DNA from: Streptomyces sp. NBC_00193
GTDB taxonomy: Bacteria; Actinomycetota; Actinomycetes; Streptomycetales; Streptomycetaceae
Direction of reading: 5' to 3'
Assembly (NCBI RefSeq): GCF_026342735.1
Contig: NZ_JAPEMM010000001.1
Location: 4,588,001-4,652,000 of the forward strand
DNA length: 64,000 nt
Under the pieces are notes generated by a model. The model was not told the origin of the DNA, did not search any database, and was given only the letters and a program-made list of their open reading frames with translations. Positions 1 to 7,830 of this stretch are shown piece by piece. Position numbers and translations under genes: made by a program. The stretch's first letter is position 1; each line of letters opens with the position of its first letter.

Positions 1-149
1 TCGATCTGCTGGTTCTGCGACGCATCCGGTTCCGCCGCCGCGTCTTCCCCTGCGAGGCCGAGCACGATCGAGCCGGTGATCAGGGCGACGGCTCCGGCCG
101 CCGCGATGACCGCCGTGATCCGCTGCTTGTGCTTGTACGGTGCGCGCAT
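1..149 (-). CDS. N-terminus of a secreted or membrane-anchored protein, cut by the left edge
   Basis: Only about 49 codons are inside the window. The ATG opens a basic stretch (MRAPYKHKQR) followed by a hydrophobic segment of about 20 residues (AVIAAAGAVALITGSIVLGL), then an acidic, Ala-rich region (GEDAAAEPD). This is the layout of a Sec signal peptide or a single N-terminal anchor. The frame stays open upstream of this ATG, but no better ATG or GTG start is visible there. The rest of the protein lies outside, so no function can be assigned. Confidence 0.6.
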   Translation of the reverse strand, partial: MRAPYKHKQRITAVIAAAGAVALITGSIVLGLAGEDAAAEPDASQNQQI

Positions 150-248
150 CGAATGGGCCTCGGATTCCGTGCTCGAAGGGCTGGAAGACCCGAGCGAAAC
201 ATAGAAATTGACCCAAATGGGCGATTGTCTTCGTTTGTCGTCGTTTCG

Positions 249-1373
249 TCATGTGATCAGTACAGCGTGGTCACCGCACGCCGGGGCGTCCCGCTCCGCG
301 GTGAGGGACAGCACCAGCAGGGCCACGTCGTCGCGCGGCCCGCCTCCGGTGAAGGACCGCAAGTCCCGCCACACCGCCGGGGCCAGCCCCGCGGGATCGG
401 TCGCCAGGACGGGCACGCGCGCGGCCAGCGGATAGAAGTTCCCCGCCGCGTCCCGGGCCTCGGTCACCCCGTCCGTGTACATCACGAGCCGGTCCCCGGG
501 GGCGACCCGGATCTCGGCCGGTTCCGCCGGGGTGGGGCCGGCCAGGCCCAGGCCCAGCGGGGGCCCCGGGTCCACGTCGACTTCCGAGACCGTGAAACCC
601 CGTAGCAGCAGGGGCGGGGGATGCCCGCACGACACGATCCGTACGAGGTCCAGCCCGGGCGGGAACTCCACCAGCACCGCCGTCGCGAAGAGCTCCGCGT
701 GCGCCACCGACTCCGACGCCGCGTCCGCCAGCAGCCGCCGGTCCAGCCGGGCCGCCACCGTCGTGAGCTCCGCGTCGTCCAGCACCCCCTCCCGGAAGGC
801 GCCGAGCAGCGAGGCCACGGTGCCGACGGCGGCCAGGCCGTGACCCTGGACGTCGCCGATCAGCGCGCGCACGCCGTAGGGCCCGACCCGTACGTCGTAC
901 AGGTCGCCGCCGACCAGGGTGCCGTGCTGGGCGGCCCGGTAGAGGCCCGCGCAGCCGACCGCGCCGACCTGTTCGGGGACCGGCGGCAGGACCGCGAGCT
1001 GCGCCGCCTCCGCGACGGTGCGCACGCTCACCAGCTGGGCGTCGCGGCGTTTTCGGACCCAGGCGACCACCACGCTGAGCAGCCCGATCACCGCGACGGT
1101 CGCGAGGTCGGAGCCCCGGGCGTGGGCGATCCCGAGCGAGGGCAGGCCGACGAGGACCAGCACCACCGCGGCGAAGACGGCCGTCCCGGCGGCCCCGTAG
1201 GCGAAGGCGGCGACCGGGGGGAGCCCGGCCAGGAAGTAGCCCAGCTCGACGTCGCCCGGGGTGATGCGCTGGACGAGCACCAGCACCACGAGGGCCACCG
1301 CGGGCGCGAGGCGGGCCCAGCGCGGCGGCGGCGCCCCGCGCAGCCAGCCCGGCTCCTCGCGTCGGCGTCTCAC
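249..1373 (-). CDS. Membrane PP2C/SpoIIE-type Ser/Thr protein phosphatase
   Basis: A 374-residue protein. The N-terminal ~110 residues hold about four membrane segments. The C-terminal ~250 residues form a SpoIIE-type PP2C domain with the expected metal motifs: GGDLYDV, GDVQGHGLAA, YTDGVTEAR and a final DDVALLVL. It should dephosphorylate Ser/Thr residues, typically on anti-sigma-factor antagonists. No anti-sigma or antagonist gene is adjacent, so the substrate is unknown. The GTG start at 1373 is the last plausible start before the membrane region. A GGAGG sits only 1-3 bases ahead of it, which is tight. It is divergent from the VIT-family gene, with 76 bp between the starts. The family call is secure; the start is less so. 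Confidence 0.85.
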   Translation of the reverse strand: MRRRREEPGWLRGAPPPRWARLAPAVALVVLVLVQRITPGDVELGYFLAGLPPVAAFAYGAAGTAVFAAVVLVLVGLPSLGIAHARGSDLATVAVIGLLSVVVAWVRKRRDAQLVSVRTVAEAAQLAVLPPVPEQVGAVGCAGLYRAAQHGTLVGGDLYDVRVGPYGVRALIGDVQGHGLAAVGTVASLLGAFREGVLDDAELTTVAARLDRRLLADAASESVAHAELFATAVLVEFPPGLDLVRIVSCGHPPPLLLRGFTVSEVDVDPGPPLGLGLAGPTPAEPAEIRVAPGDRLVMYTDGVTEARDAAGNFYPLAARVPVLATDPAGLAPAVWRDLRSFTGGGPRDDVALLVLSLTAERDAPACGDHAVLIT

Positions 1374-1449
1374 CCCTCCACCCTGATCCCGGTACCGGGG
1401 GCGCGCACGCCGGGTGGCTCCTTCCGGCGGCGCCCGCCACAGTGGTGGC

Positions 1450-2157
1450 GTGACGGAAGCGGATGGTGCGGTGGCGCAGAGCGCGGCGATCAGTACCCGG
1501 CTGAACTGGCTGCGCGCGGGGGTGCTCGGCGCGAACGACGGGATCATCTCCACGGCGGGCCTGGTGGTCGGCGTCGCCGGGGCCACGACCTCGCGGTCGG
1601 CGATCCTGGCGGCGGGCGTCGCCGGGCTGCTGGCGGGCGCGCTGTCGATGGCGGCGGGGGAGTACGTGTCGGTCAGCTCCCAGCGGGACTCGGAGAAGGC
1701 GGCGCTGGACCTGGAGCGGCGGGAGCTGGAGGAGTCGCCCGAGGAGGAGCTGGAGGAACTGACGGGGCTGCTGGTGGGCAGGGGGCTGAGCGAGCCGGTG
1801 GCGCGGGAGGCGGCGGAGCAGCTGACGGAGCGGGACGCACTGCGGGCGCACGCGCGGGTGGAGCTGGGGATCAACCCCGACGAGCTGGCCAACCCCTGGC
1901 ACGCGGCGGCGGCCAGCCTGGTGGCGTTCACGGTCGGGGCGCTGCTGCCGCTGCTGGCGATCGTCCTGCCGGGGGCCTCGCAGCGGGTCCCGGTCACGGT
2001 GGTCGCGGTCCTGCTCTCCCTGACCCTGTGCGGGGTGATCAGCGCCCGGCTGGGCGGGGCACCCGCGGCCCGGGCGATCCTGCGCAACGTCGCCGGAGGC
2101 GCCCTGGCCATGGTGGTGACCTACGCGGTCGGCACCTGGCTGGGCGCAGCCACCTGA
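1450..2157 (+). CDS. VIT1/CCC1-family membrane transporter (putative Fe/Mn transporter)
   Basis: A 235-residue protein with the family signature near the start (LRAGVLGANDGIISTAGLV), followed by a hydrophobic hairpin and SMAAGEYVSVSSQ. These are the two conserved helices that line the ion path in VIT-type proteins. A central acidic helical region (residues ~90-140, rich in E, ending in ARVELGI) corresponds to the cytosolic metal-binding domain. Three C-terminal membrane segments follow. The likely role is export or sequestration of Fe2+ or Mn2+ across the cytoplasmic membrane. The GTG at 1450 places the signature at the usual distance from the N-terminus; an in-frame GTG at 1414 is possible but adds a low-complexity extension. 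Confidence 0.85.
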   Translation: MTEADGAVAQSAAISTRLNWLRAGVLGANDGIISTAGLVVGVAGATTSRSAILAAGVAGLLAGALSMAAGEYVSVSSQRDSEKAALDLERRELEESPEEELEELTGLLVGRGLSEPVAREAAEQLTERDALRAHARVELGINPDELANPWHAAAASLVAFTVGALLPLLAIVLPGASQRVPVTVVAVLLSLTLCGVISARLGGAPAARAILRNVAGGALAMVVTYAVGTWLGAAT

Positions 2158-2209
2158 TCCGGTGGGTCCGGGCGGGCCTCCGGTTGCGGGTCGCTGCCAA
2201 GATGGGCCC

Positions 2210-3103
2210 ATGCGTATCGCAGTCACCGGTGCCACCGGGCTCATCGGCAGCGCCCTCGGGCGGTCACTGAAGGCCGACGGACACGAGGTCGTCCGCTTCG
2301 TGCGGCGCGAGCCCGCCGGGCCCGGTGAGGCGCGGTGGGACCCCGCGCGGGGGTACGTGGACCCGGCCGGACTCGCCGGCTGCGAAGCCGTCGTGCACCT
2401 CGCCGGCGCCGGGGTCGGCGACCACCGCTGGACGGCCGCCTACAAGCGGGAGATCCGCGACAGCAGGGTCAAGGGCACGGCCGCCATCGCCTCGGCCGTC
2501 GCCGCCATGGACGAGCCGCCCGCGACGCTCCTCTGCGGCACCGCCATCGGGTACTACGGAGACACGGGCGACCGGATGGTCGACGAGGACGCCCCGGCGG
2601 GGGAGGGGTTCCTCTCCGAGGTCTGCATCGCGTGGGAGGCCGCTGCCGCGCCCGCCCGGGAGGCCGGGGTCCGGACCGTGTTCGCCCGTACCGGACTGGT
2701 CGTCTCCGCCGAGGGCGGGGCCTGGGGGAAGCTGTTCCCGATCTTCAAGGCCGGGATCGGCGGCCGCCTCGGCAACGGCCGCCAGTACTGGTCGCACATC
2801 TCGATGCACGACGAGATCGCCGCCCTGCGCCACATCCTCGACACGCCCGCCCTGACGGGGCCGGTGAACCTGACCGCCCCCGAGCCCCTGACCAACCGCG
2901 AGGTCACCGCCGCGATGGGCCGGGTCCTGCGCCGCCCGGCGGTGTTCGCCGTGCCCGCGCCGGTCATGCGCGTGGTGCTCGGGGAGTTCTCCCAGGACGT
3001 GCTGGGCAGTCAGCGGGTGCGTCCCGCCCGGCTGCTGGACTCCGGGTTCGTCTTCCGGTACCCGGGGATCGAGGAGTCGATCAGGGCCGCGCTGGAGGCC
3101 TGA
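2210..3103 (+). CDS. TIGR01777-family epimerase / SDR39U1-like NAD(P)-binding protein
   Basis: A 297-residue extended-SDR protein. It starts with the Rossmann motif (MRIAVTGATGLIGSALGRSL), has the family stretch VHLAGAGVGDHRW and a YYGDTGD segment, and ends with a C-terminal DUF1731-like region (LGEFSQDVLGSQRVRPARLL). Family members bind NADP(H), but their substrate is not settled. In M. tuberculosis the homologous Rv2216 sits directly before lipB, and here lipB is 3.8 kb downstream, so the neighbourhood is partly conserved. The ATG at 2210 is fixed by the Rossmann strand, which begins at the first residue. Confidence 0.9.
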   Translation: MRIAVTGATGLIGSALGRSLKADGHEVVRFVRREPAGPGEARWDPARGYVDPAGLAGCEAVVHLAGAGVGDHRWTAAYKREIRDSRVKGTAAIASAVAAMDEPPATLLCGTAIGYYGDTGDRMVDEDAPAGEGFLSEVCIAWEAAAAPAREAGVRTVFARTGLVVSAEGGAWGKLFPIFKAGIGGRLGNGRQYWSHISMHDEIAALRHILDTPALTGPVNLTAPEPLTNREVTAAMGRVLRRPAVFAVPAPVMRVVLGEFSQDVLGSQRVRPARLLDSGFVFRYPGIEESIRAALEA

Positions 3104-3107
3104 AACG

Positions 3108-3123
3108 CCCCGGAGCTCCGGGG
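3108..3123. terminator. GC-rich hairpin after the TIGR01777 gene
   Basis: A perfect 16-bp palindrome (CCCCGGAGCTCCGGGG) lies 4 bp after the stop codon. There is no T-tract, as is common for Streptomyces terminators. It could attenuate transcription into the oxidoreductase gene. Confidence 0.45.
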
Positions 3124-3289
3124 GGAGCGCCCCGGCGCACACATCGAGGCGGATGTGAGCCGAATGCGACCGTCGTGCGACCGGAGTTGACCGCATCACC
3201 CGTAATGGTCCGCCCAACTCGGGTTCCGCTGGACCCCGTTGGGGGAAGGAGGTTCCCCACACAGCCGGGCCGACCTCGGGGAGGGGCAC

Positions 3290-4540
3290 GTGCTCAACAG
3301 CGCACACGCACACCATGCGGACGTGGTCATCGTAGGAGCCGGAGTCTCCGGACTCGCGGCAGCGCACCACCTGATCGCGTCCGGGGTCACCGTCATCGTC
3401 CTGGAGGGCGCGGCCGACGCCGGCGGCCGGATGGCCACCGAGACCGTGGACGGCTTCCGGCTCGACCGGATCGGCCAGATCCTCAACACCGCCTACACCG
3501 AACCGGCCCGCACCCCGGGCCTGGAAGGCCTGGTCCTCAAGCCCTTCGCGACCGGCGCCCTCGTCCACAGCGACGGCAAAACACTGCGCGCCGGCGCCCT
3601 CACCCCCGCCCGGGCCCTGACCAGCGGCTCCCTCGACCAGGCCCGGATCGGCGCGGCGCTCGCCCGCCTCGCCGCCCTGCCCGAGGAACGCCTGCTGGCC
3701 CGCCCCGAGCGCACCGCGCACGCCGCCCTGAGCTCCAGTCGCCTCGGTACGACGCTGCGCCCGCTCCTCGCCGGGCTCCTGCGCGACCCCGCACTCACCA
3801 CCTCCAGCCGCGTCGCCGACCTGGCCCTGCGCACCTTCGCGCGCGGCCGCCTCGCCGTGCCCGAGGGCGGCGCCGCGACCCTGCCCGGACTGCTCGCCGC
3901 CGCGCTGCCGCCCGGCACCGTGCGCACCGGGGTCCGGGTCCGCTCCGTCGCCACCAACCTGGTCACCACCGAGGAACACGGCGACTTCGGCTGCCGCTCC
4001 GTGGTCCTGGCCACCGGCGCCCGGGCCGCAGCCGAACTGCTCCCGGGCCTGCGCGTGCCCGCCTTCCACCAGGTGACCGTCATCCACCACGCCACCACCA
4101 CCCCGCTGCCCTGGGACGGCTCGCTGCTCCTGGACGGGGACCCGGACTGGCCCGTCGCCCACACCGCGGTCATGAGCGCGGTCGACCCGACGCGCGCACC
4201 CGCCGGCCGCAGCCTGGTCACCACCACCGTGCTCGGCCCGCCGCCGCCCACCCGGACGGTCGCCTCGCGGCTGGCCCGGCTCTACGAGACCGCGACCCGG
4301 GACTGGGAGCTGCTCGCCGTCCACCACACCCGCGAGGCCGTACCCGCCATGCCGCCGGGACAGGACACCCGGCGCACCGTCAGGGTCCTGGCCGGGCTGT
4401 ACGTGTGCGGCGACCACCGGGACACCAACACCGTCGAGGGGGCCCTGCGCTCCGCCCGCCGCGCCGCCGCCGCCGTCCTGCGCGACTTCGGCATCCCGGT
4501 CCCCACCACCCCGGAAGCCACCCTCCCGGTGGCAGCCTGA
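3290..4540 (+). CDS. FAD-dependent amine-oxidase-like oxidoreductase
   Basis: A 416-residue flavoprotein. Residues ~10-45 form the ADP-binding fold: VVIVGAGVSGLAAAHHL with an acidic end at VLEGAADAGGRM. The C-terminus carries the second FAD motif (GLYVCGDHRDTNTVEGALRSARRAA) seen in amine oxidase and phytoene-desaturase-like enzymes. The substrate cannot be read from the sequence. The GTG at 3290 has a clean GGGGAGGGG ribosome site 4 bases upstream and begins just before the FAD strand. It stands alone, convergent to the NsdA-like regulator. Confidence 0.85.
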   Translation: MLNSAHAHHADVVIVGAGVSGLAAAHHLIASGVTVIVLEGAADAGGRMATETVDGFRLDRIGQILNTAYTEPARTPGLEGLVLKPFATGALVHSDGKTLRAGALTPARALTSGSLDQARIGAALARLAALPEERLLARPERTAHAALSSSRLGTTLRPLLAGLLRDPALTTSSRVADLALRTFARGRLAVPEGGAATLPGLLAAALPPGTVRTGVRVRSVATNLVTTEEHGDFGCRSVVLATGARAAAELLPGLRVPAFHQVTVIHHATTTPLPWDGSLLLDGDPDWPVAHTAVMSAVDPTRAPAGRSLVTTTVLGPPPPTRTVASRLARLYETATRDWELLAVHHTREAVPAMPPGQDTRRTVRVLAGLYVCGDHRDTNTVEGALRSARRAAAAVLRDFGIPVPTTPEATLPVAA

Positions 4541-4541
4541 G

Positions 4542-4620
4542 CCAACCACCCACCGGGGCACCATCGCCCTGGGGCCAACCACCCATCGGGGCAACATCGC
4601 CCTGCGGGCAACCACCCACC
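4542..4620. repeat. 33-bp tandem repeat, about 2.4 copies
   Basis: Unit 1 runs 4542-4574 and unit 2 runs 4575-4607; a 13-bp partial third unit begins at 4608. Units share CCAACCACCCA-CGGGGCA-CATCGCCCTG with few differences. The block starts right after the stop codon of the oxidoreductase gene and leads into the terminator hairpin. Confidence 0.8.
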
Positions 4621-4643
4621 TAGGGGGCGGTTGCCCGCAGGGC
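4599..4643. terminator. Bidirectional terminator hairpin between convergent genes
   Basis: Perfect 15-bp arms (GCCCTGCGGGCAACC at 4599-4613 and its complement at 4629-4643) flank a 15-nt loop. It lies between the ends of the oxidoreductase and NsdA-like genes. The left arm reuses the end of a tandem-repeat unit. Confidence 0.7.
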
Positions 4644-4648
4644 AAGAT

Positions 4649-4695
4649 CAGCCCCGCCGGCGTTTGAGGCGCGGGGTCCGGGGCGGAGCCCCGGG
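4649..4695. repeat. Dispersed GC-rich intergenic element, copy 1
   Basis: A 44-nt core beginning CAGCCCCGCCGGCGTTTGAG matches 52682-52725 at 43 of 44 positions. It contains its own small hairpin (GGGGC-GGA-GCCCC). Such GCCGGCGTTTGAGG-type elements are known to recur between Streptomyces genes. Both copies in this window lie between convergent genes. Confidence 0.85.
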
Positions 4696-4771
4696 AGCGG
4701 ACCCGCAGGGGCACCACGGCGCAGCCCCCCGGCCACGGGGGCGCAGCCACCCCCGCAGCCGACCCGCAGGG

Positions 4772-6301
4772 TCAGGACAAGGCGGCCACCCGGTCCCGAT
4801 ACCCCCGCACCGCGGACGCGTCCCGGTACGGCTCCAGCCGCCGCTCGAAGTCCCGTACGTACTCCACCGCCCGCACCGACCGCATCTCCATCGCCTGCTG
4901 CGCCGCCTCCGCGCCCAGCGCGCACGCCTGGTCCAGCTCGCCCAGCCCCAGCCGCGCCGTGGCCAGCACCACCCGGCAGAACAGCCGCGACCGCGCGTAC
5001 GAGGGCGATCGCAGCTGCAGGGACCGCTCCGCGTGCTGCGCCGAGGCCCGGTACTGCTGCAGGTCCCGGTGGCAGTGCCCGAACTCGTCCGCGAGCTGCG
5101 CCTCGTCGTAGTCGCGCGCCCAGTGCGGTACGTCGTCCCCCGGCCGGGCCGCGCCCAGCGCCCGCTCGGCCCGCACCAGCGAGGCCGTCGAGGCCCTGAC
5201 CTCCCCGAGCACCGCGTGCCCGCGCGCCTCCGCCGAGTGCAGCAGCGCCTGCACCACCGGCGGCGGCCCGGAGCCCACGCCCTGCTGCGCCACCCGGGCC
5301 AGCTGCACCGCCTCCCGGCCGTGGCCGAGGTAGACCGCCTGCCGGCTCATCGTGATCAGCACGTACGCCCCGTACGGCCGGTCCCCGGCGGCCTGGGCCA
5401 GGCGCAGCGCCTGGACGAAGTACCGCTGGGCGAGCCCGTGCGCGGCGATGTCGTACGAGGTCCAGCCCGCGAGCCGGGTCAGATCGGCGGCGGCGGAGAA
5501 CAGCCGGCGCCCGGTGGTCTCCCCGTAGGTGCCGCGCAGCATCGGCTCGGCCTCGTGCTCCAGGTACCGCACCAGGGCCTGGCGGGCATGGCCGCCCCCG
5601 TAGGCGTGGTCGAGGGTGCGGAACAGCTCGCCCACCGATCTGAGCGCCGCGATGTCACCGCCCGTCACCCGCTGCCCGGGACCGCGGTCGATCTGCCGCT
5701 GCCGGGGCACCGAGGCCCGGCCGGACACGGGACGGCCCTGATCGAGACGGCCCTGATCGAGACGGCCCTGATCGAGACGGCCCTGGTCGAGGCGGCCCTG
5801 TTCGGGACGGCCCTGTTCGGGCACGCGCGAGGCGGCCTGCTCCGCGCCCCGGCCGACCCGCTCGTCGGCCCGCCCGATCAGCCAGTCCCGGCTGGGCACC
5901 ACCAGCCCGGCCGGAGTGAAGGCGATCTTGCGCAGCTCGGCGTGCGAACCGGAGTCCTTGCGCCACAGCCCGCTCGCGATGTCGACGGCCTCCTCGGGGG
6001 TGGCCGCGAACTCCAGCCCCGCGTACACCGGGGCGCACGCGTCCAGGCCCAGGTCCTGGGCCGACAGCCGCCGCCCCAGGCGCCGGGTGAACACCTCCGC
6101 GATCAGCGCCGGGGTGGTGCCGCGCGGCTGCTGCCCGCGCAGCCAGCGGGTCACGGAGGTCTTGTCGTACCGCAGATCGAGACCGTGCTCCAGACCGAGC
6201 TGGTCGACACGGCGGGCGAGCCCGGCGTTGGAGAACCCGGCCTCGGCGATCAGTGCCGAGAGCTGCCGGTTGGGGACACGCTGGGCAGGTCGTTCCGTCA
6301 T
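4772..6301 (-). CDS. NsdA-like regulator with N-terminal HTH-like region and TPR-like C-terminus
   Basis: A 509-residue protein resembling NsdA, a negative regulator of sporulation and antibiotic production in Streptomyces, although the ortholog may lie elsewhere in the genome. Residues ~1-70 look like an XRE-type DNA-binding region (NRQLSALIAEAGFSNAGLAR ... TSVTRWLRGQQP). Residues ~240-500 are a run of Ala-rich helical pairs of TPR type. Between them is a low-complexity linker of five-residue repeats (LDQGR/PEQGR, six copies) encoded by a 15-bp tandem repeat. The ATG at 6301 and an in-frame GTG at 6310 are both possible; the AGGAG upstream is closer to ideal spacing for neither. DNA binding is inferred, not shown. 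Confidence 0.75.
   Translation of the reverse strand: MTERPAQRVPNRQLSALIAEAGFSNAGLARRVDQLGLEHGLDLRYDKTSVTRWLRGQQPRGTTPALIAEVFTRRLGRRLSAQDLGLDACAPVYAGLEFAATPEEAVDIASGLWRKDSGSHAELRKIAFTPAGLVVPSRDWLIGRADERVGRGAEQAASRVPEQGRPEQGRLDQGRLDQGRLDQGRLDQGRPVSGRASVPRQRQIDRGPGQRVTGGDIAALRSVGELFRTLDHAYGGGHARQALVRYLEHEAEPMLRGTYGETTGRRLFSAAADLTRLAGWTSYDIAAHGLAQRYFVQALRLAQAAGDRPYGAYVLITMSRQAVYLGHGREAVQLARVAQQGVGSGPPPVVQALLHSAEARGHAVLGEVRASTASLVRAERALGAARPGDDVPHWARDYDEAQLADEFGHCHRDLQQYRASAQHAERSLQLRSPSYARSRLFCRVVLATARLGLGELDQACALGAEAAQQAMEMRSVRAVEYVRDFERRLEPYRDASAVRGYRDRVAALS
5731..5820. repeat. 15-bp in-frame tandem repeat inside the NsdA-like gene
   Basis: About six units of GACGGCCCTGATCGA and close variants. 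They encode (L/P)(D/E)QGR repeats in the linker. The first four units are nearly identical and the last two diverge (GGTCGAG, TTCGGG), which suggests recent slippage-driven length change that keeps the frame. Confidence 0.85.
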
Positions 6302-6474
6302 CGGCTCCACGGTCTCCTGACGTGACGGACCGGAGACCCGGCCCTGTGAACGGCGTGAATGTAGCGGCGAACCTCGCCCGTACCGCCCTCTCTGTCCCAC
6401 ATTCATCCGATCGTGTGCAGAACCGGTGGGTCTCTTTACGGACCGACCCCCTCCACCCGCGTACGCTGCGCCCC

Positions 6475-6825
6475 ATGACCCGCCGGCCCACCGGGGAGCT
6501 TCGCCCCGGCAGCTGCGAGCGCCCCGACGGCGACGGCAGCCACGCAGAGTCCACGGCTCCGCCGCACGTGCCCGAGCTGGCCGCGCCCGAGCTGACCGAG
6601 GCGGAGTGCCGGCGCTGCGGGACCTACATCGCCGGTCTCGACGGGCGCTACGCGTGCGGGGTCTGCGGCTGGGTGAACGACCATTCCGAGGGGCACCGCC
6701 GGCTTCCCCGGGCGGACGAGGACCCGGACCGGCCGCCGAAGGGCCGCAGGCGGCCGAAACAGCTCCCCGGACCCCCGGACCCCCCGGATCCCGGGCTTTT
6801 CGCCGTGTCCGGGACGGGCGGCTGA
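6475..6825 (+). CDS. Small zinc-ribbon-like hypothetical protein
   Basis: A 116-residue protein with two CxxC knuckles, C45-R-R-C48 and C61-G-V-C64, 12 residues apart. This spacing suits a zinc ribbon. The rest is hydrophilic and low in complexity, with a Pro- and Arg-rich tail (RPPKGRRRPKQLPGPPDPPDP). No catalytic motif is seen. It is divergent from the NsdA-like regulator and precedes lipB by 88 bp. The ATG at 6475 has no strong ribosome site, so the start is moderately supported. Zinc binding is inferred from the cysteines only. Confidence 0.65.
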   Translation: MTRRPTGELRPGSCERPDGDGSHAESTAPPHVPELAAPELTEAECRRCGTYIAGLDGRYACGVCGWVNDHSEGHRRLPRADEDPDRPPKGRRRPKQLPGPPDPPDPGLFAVSGTGG

Positions 6826-6913
6826 CGGGGCCCGCGGGGGCCGCCGTACCCTTGCCTGGTGCGATAGGTGCACACAGCAAGTTCGTCGGCAGGTTCAACG
6901 AGGAGGCGCCGCG

Positions 6914-7711
6914 GTGGCTGAGCTTGGGTTTGTCCGCATGGGCTTCGGCCCGGAGGCCGTCGAGTACACGGTGGCCTGGGAAGAGCAGCGCCGGGTGCAC
7001 GCGGCCCGCTTCGCGGACGAGATCGAGGACACCTGCCTGCTGCTGGAGCACCAGCCCGTCTACACGGCCGGCCGGCGCACCGCCGACAACGAGCGTCCGC
7101 TCGACGGCACGCCCGTCGTGGACGTGGACCGCGGCGGAAAGATCACCTGGCACGGCCCGGGCCAGCTGGTCGGCTACCCGATCATGAAGCTGCCCCGCCC
7201 CGTGGACGTGGTCGCCCATGTCCGCCGCCTGGAGGACGCGCTGATCCGCACGGCCGCCGAGTTCGGCCTGGAGACCACCCGCGTCGAGGGGCGCAGCGGG
7301 GTCTGGGTGCTGGGCGACCCGGTGGAGGAGCGCCCGAAGATCGGCGGCCTCTCGCTGGACTTCGACCCGAGGCTGCACGACGAGGAGTTCGACCCCCGGC
7401 TGAACGGCCCCGAGTACGCCCCGTCCAACGCCGGCCAGCGCCGCGAGGACCGCAAGCTCGCCGCCATCGGCATCCGGGTCGCCAAGGGCGTCACGATGCA
7501 CGGCTTCGCGATCAACGTGAACCCCGACAACACCTGGTTCGACCGGATCGTCCCCTGCGGGATCCGGGACGCCGGTGTGACCTCGCTCTCGTACGAACTG
7601 GGCCGCGAGATCACCATCGCCGAGGTGCTGCCGGTGATCGAACGGCACCTGAAGGACGTACTGGAGCAGGCGGAGCTGCGGCCGCGGGAGATAGAGCCCG
7701 CCGCGGGCTGA
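6914..7711 (+). CDS. lipB: Octanoyl-[acyl-carrier-protein]:protein N-octanoyltransferase LipB
   Basis: A 265-residue enzyme that moves the octanoyl group from ACP to the lipoyl domain lysine, the first step of lipoate assembly. Visible motifs are the GGKITWHGPGQLVGYP strand-loop, the KLAAIGIRVAKGVTMHGFAINV segment with the conserved lysine, and PCGI with the acyl-thioester cysteine. The GTG at 6914 is preceded by AGGAGG at 8-nt spacing. lipA follows 119 bp downstream. The acceptor E2 with two lipoyl domains is encoded at 19800-21560 in this window. It is slightly longer than the typical ~220-residue LipB, with an insert around residues 145-180. Confidence 0.95.
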   Translation: MAELGFVRMGFGPEAVEYTVAWEEQRRVHAARFADEIEDTCLLLEHQPVYTAGRRTADNERPLDGTPVVDVDRGGKITWHGPGQLVGYPIMKLPRPVDVVAHVRRLEDALIRTAAEFGLETTRVEGRSGVWVLGDPVEERPKIGGLSLDFDPRLHDEEFDPRLNGPEYAPSNAGQRREDRKLAAIGIRVAKGVTMHGFAINVNPDNTWFDRIVPCGIRDAGVTSLSYELGREITIAEVLPVIERHLKDVLEQAELRPREIEPAAG

Positions 7712-7830
7712 TCCCGGGGGGACGCCGGGGAATGGGCCGGGCCGCCCGCAGGTTGGCCGACGTAAGAGCGTATGAAATTACGGGCGTACCCTGGTGGGCG
7801 CCGAAGAATCGAAGTCACAGGGAGCCGGTC

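Noticed and set aside
249..2244. Very long open frames overlapping the phosphatase and VIT-family genes on the opposite or shifted frames
   Set aside because: They are Pro/Arg/Gly-rich shadows caused by high GC content; the accepted genes have recognisable domains and correct codon bias.
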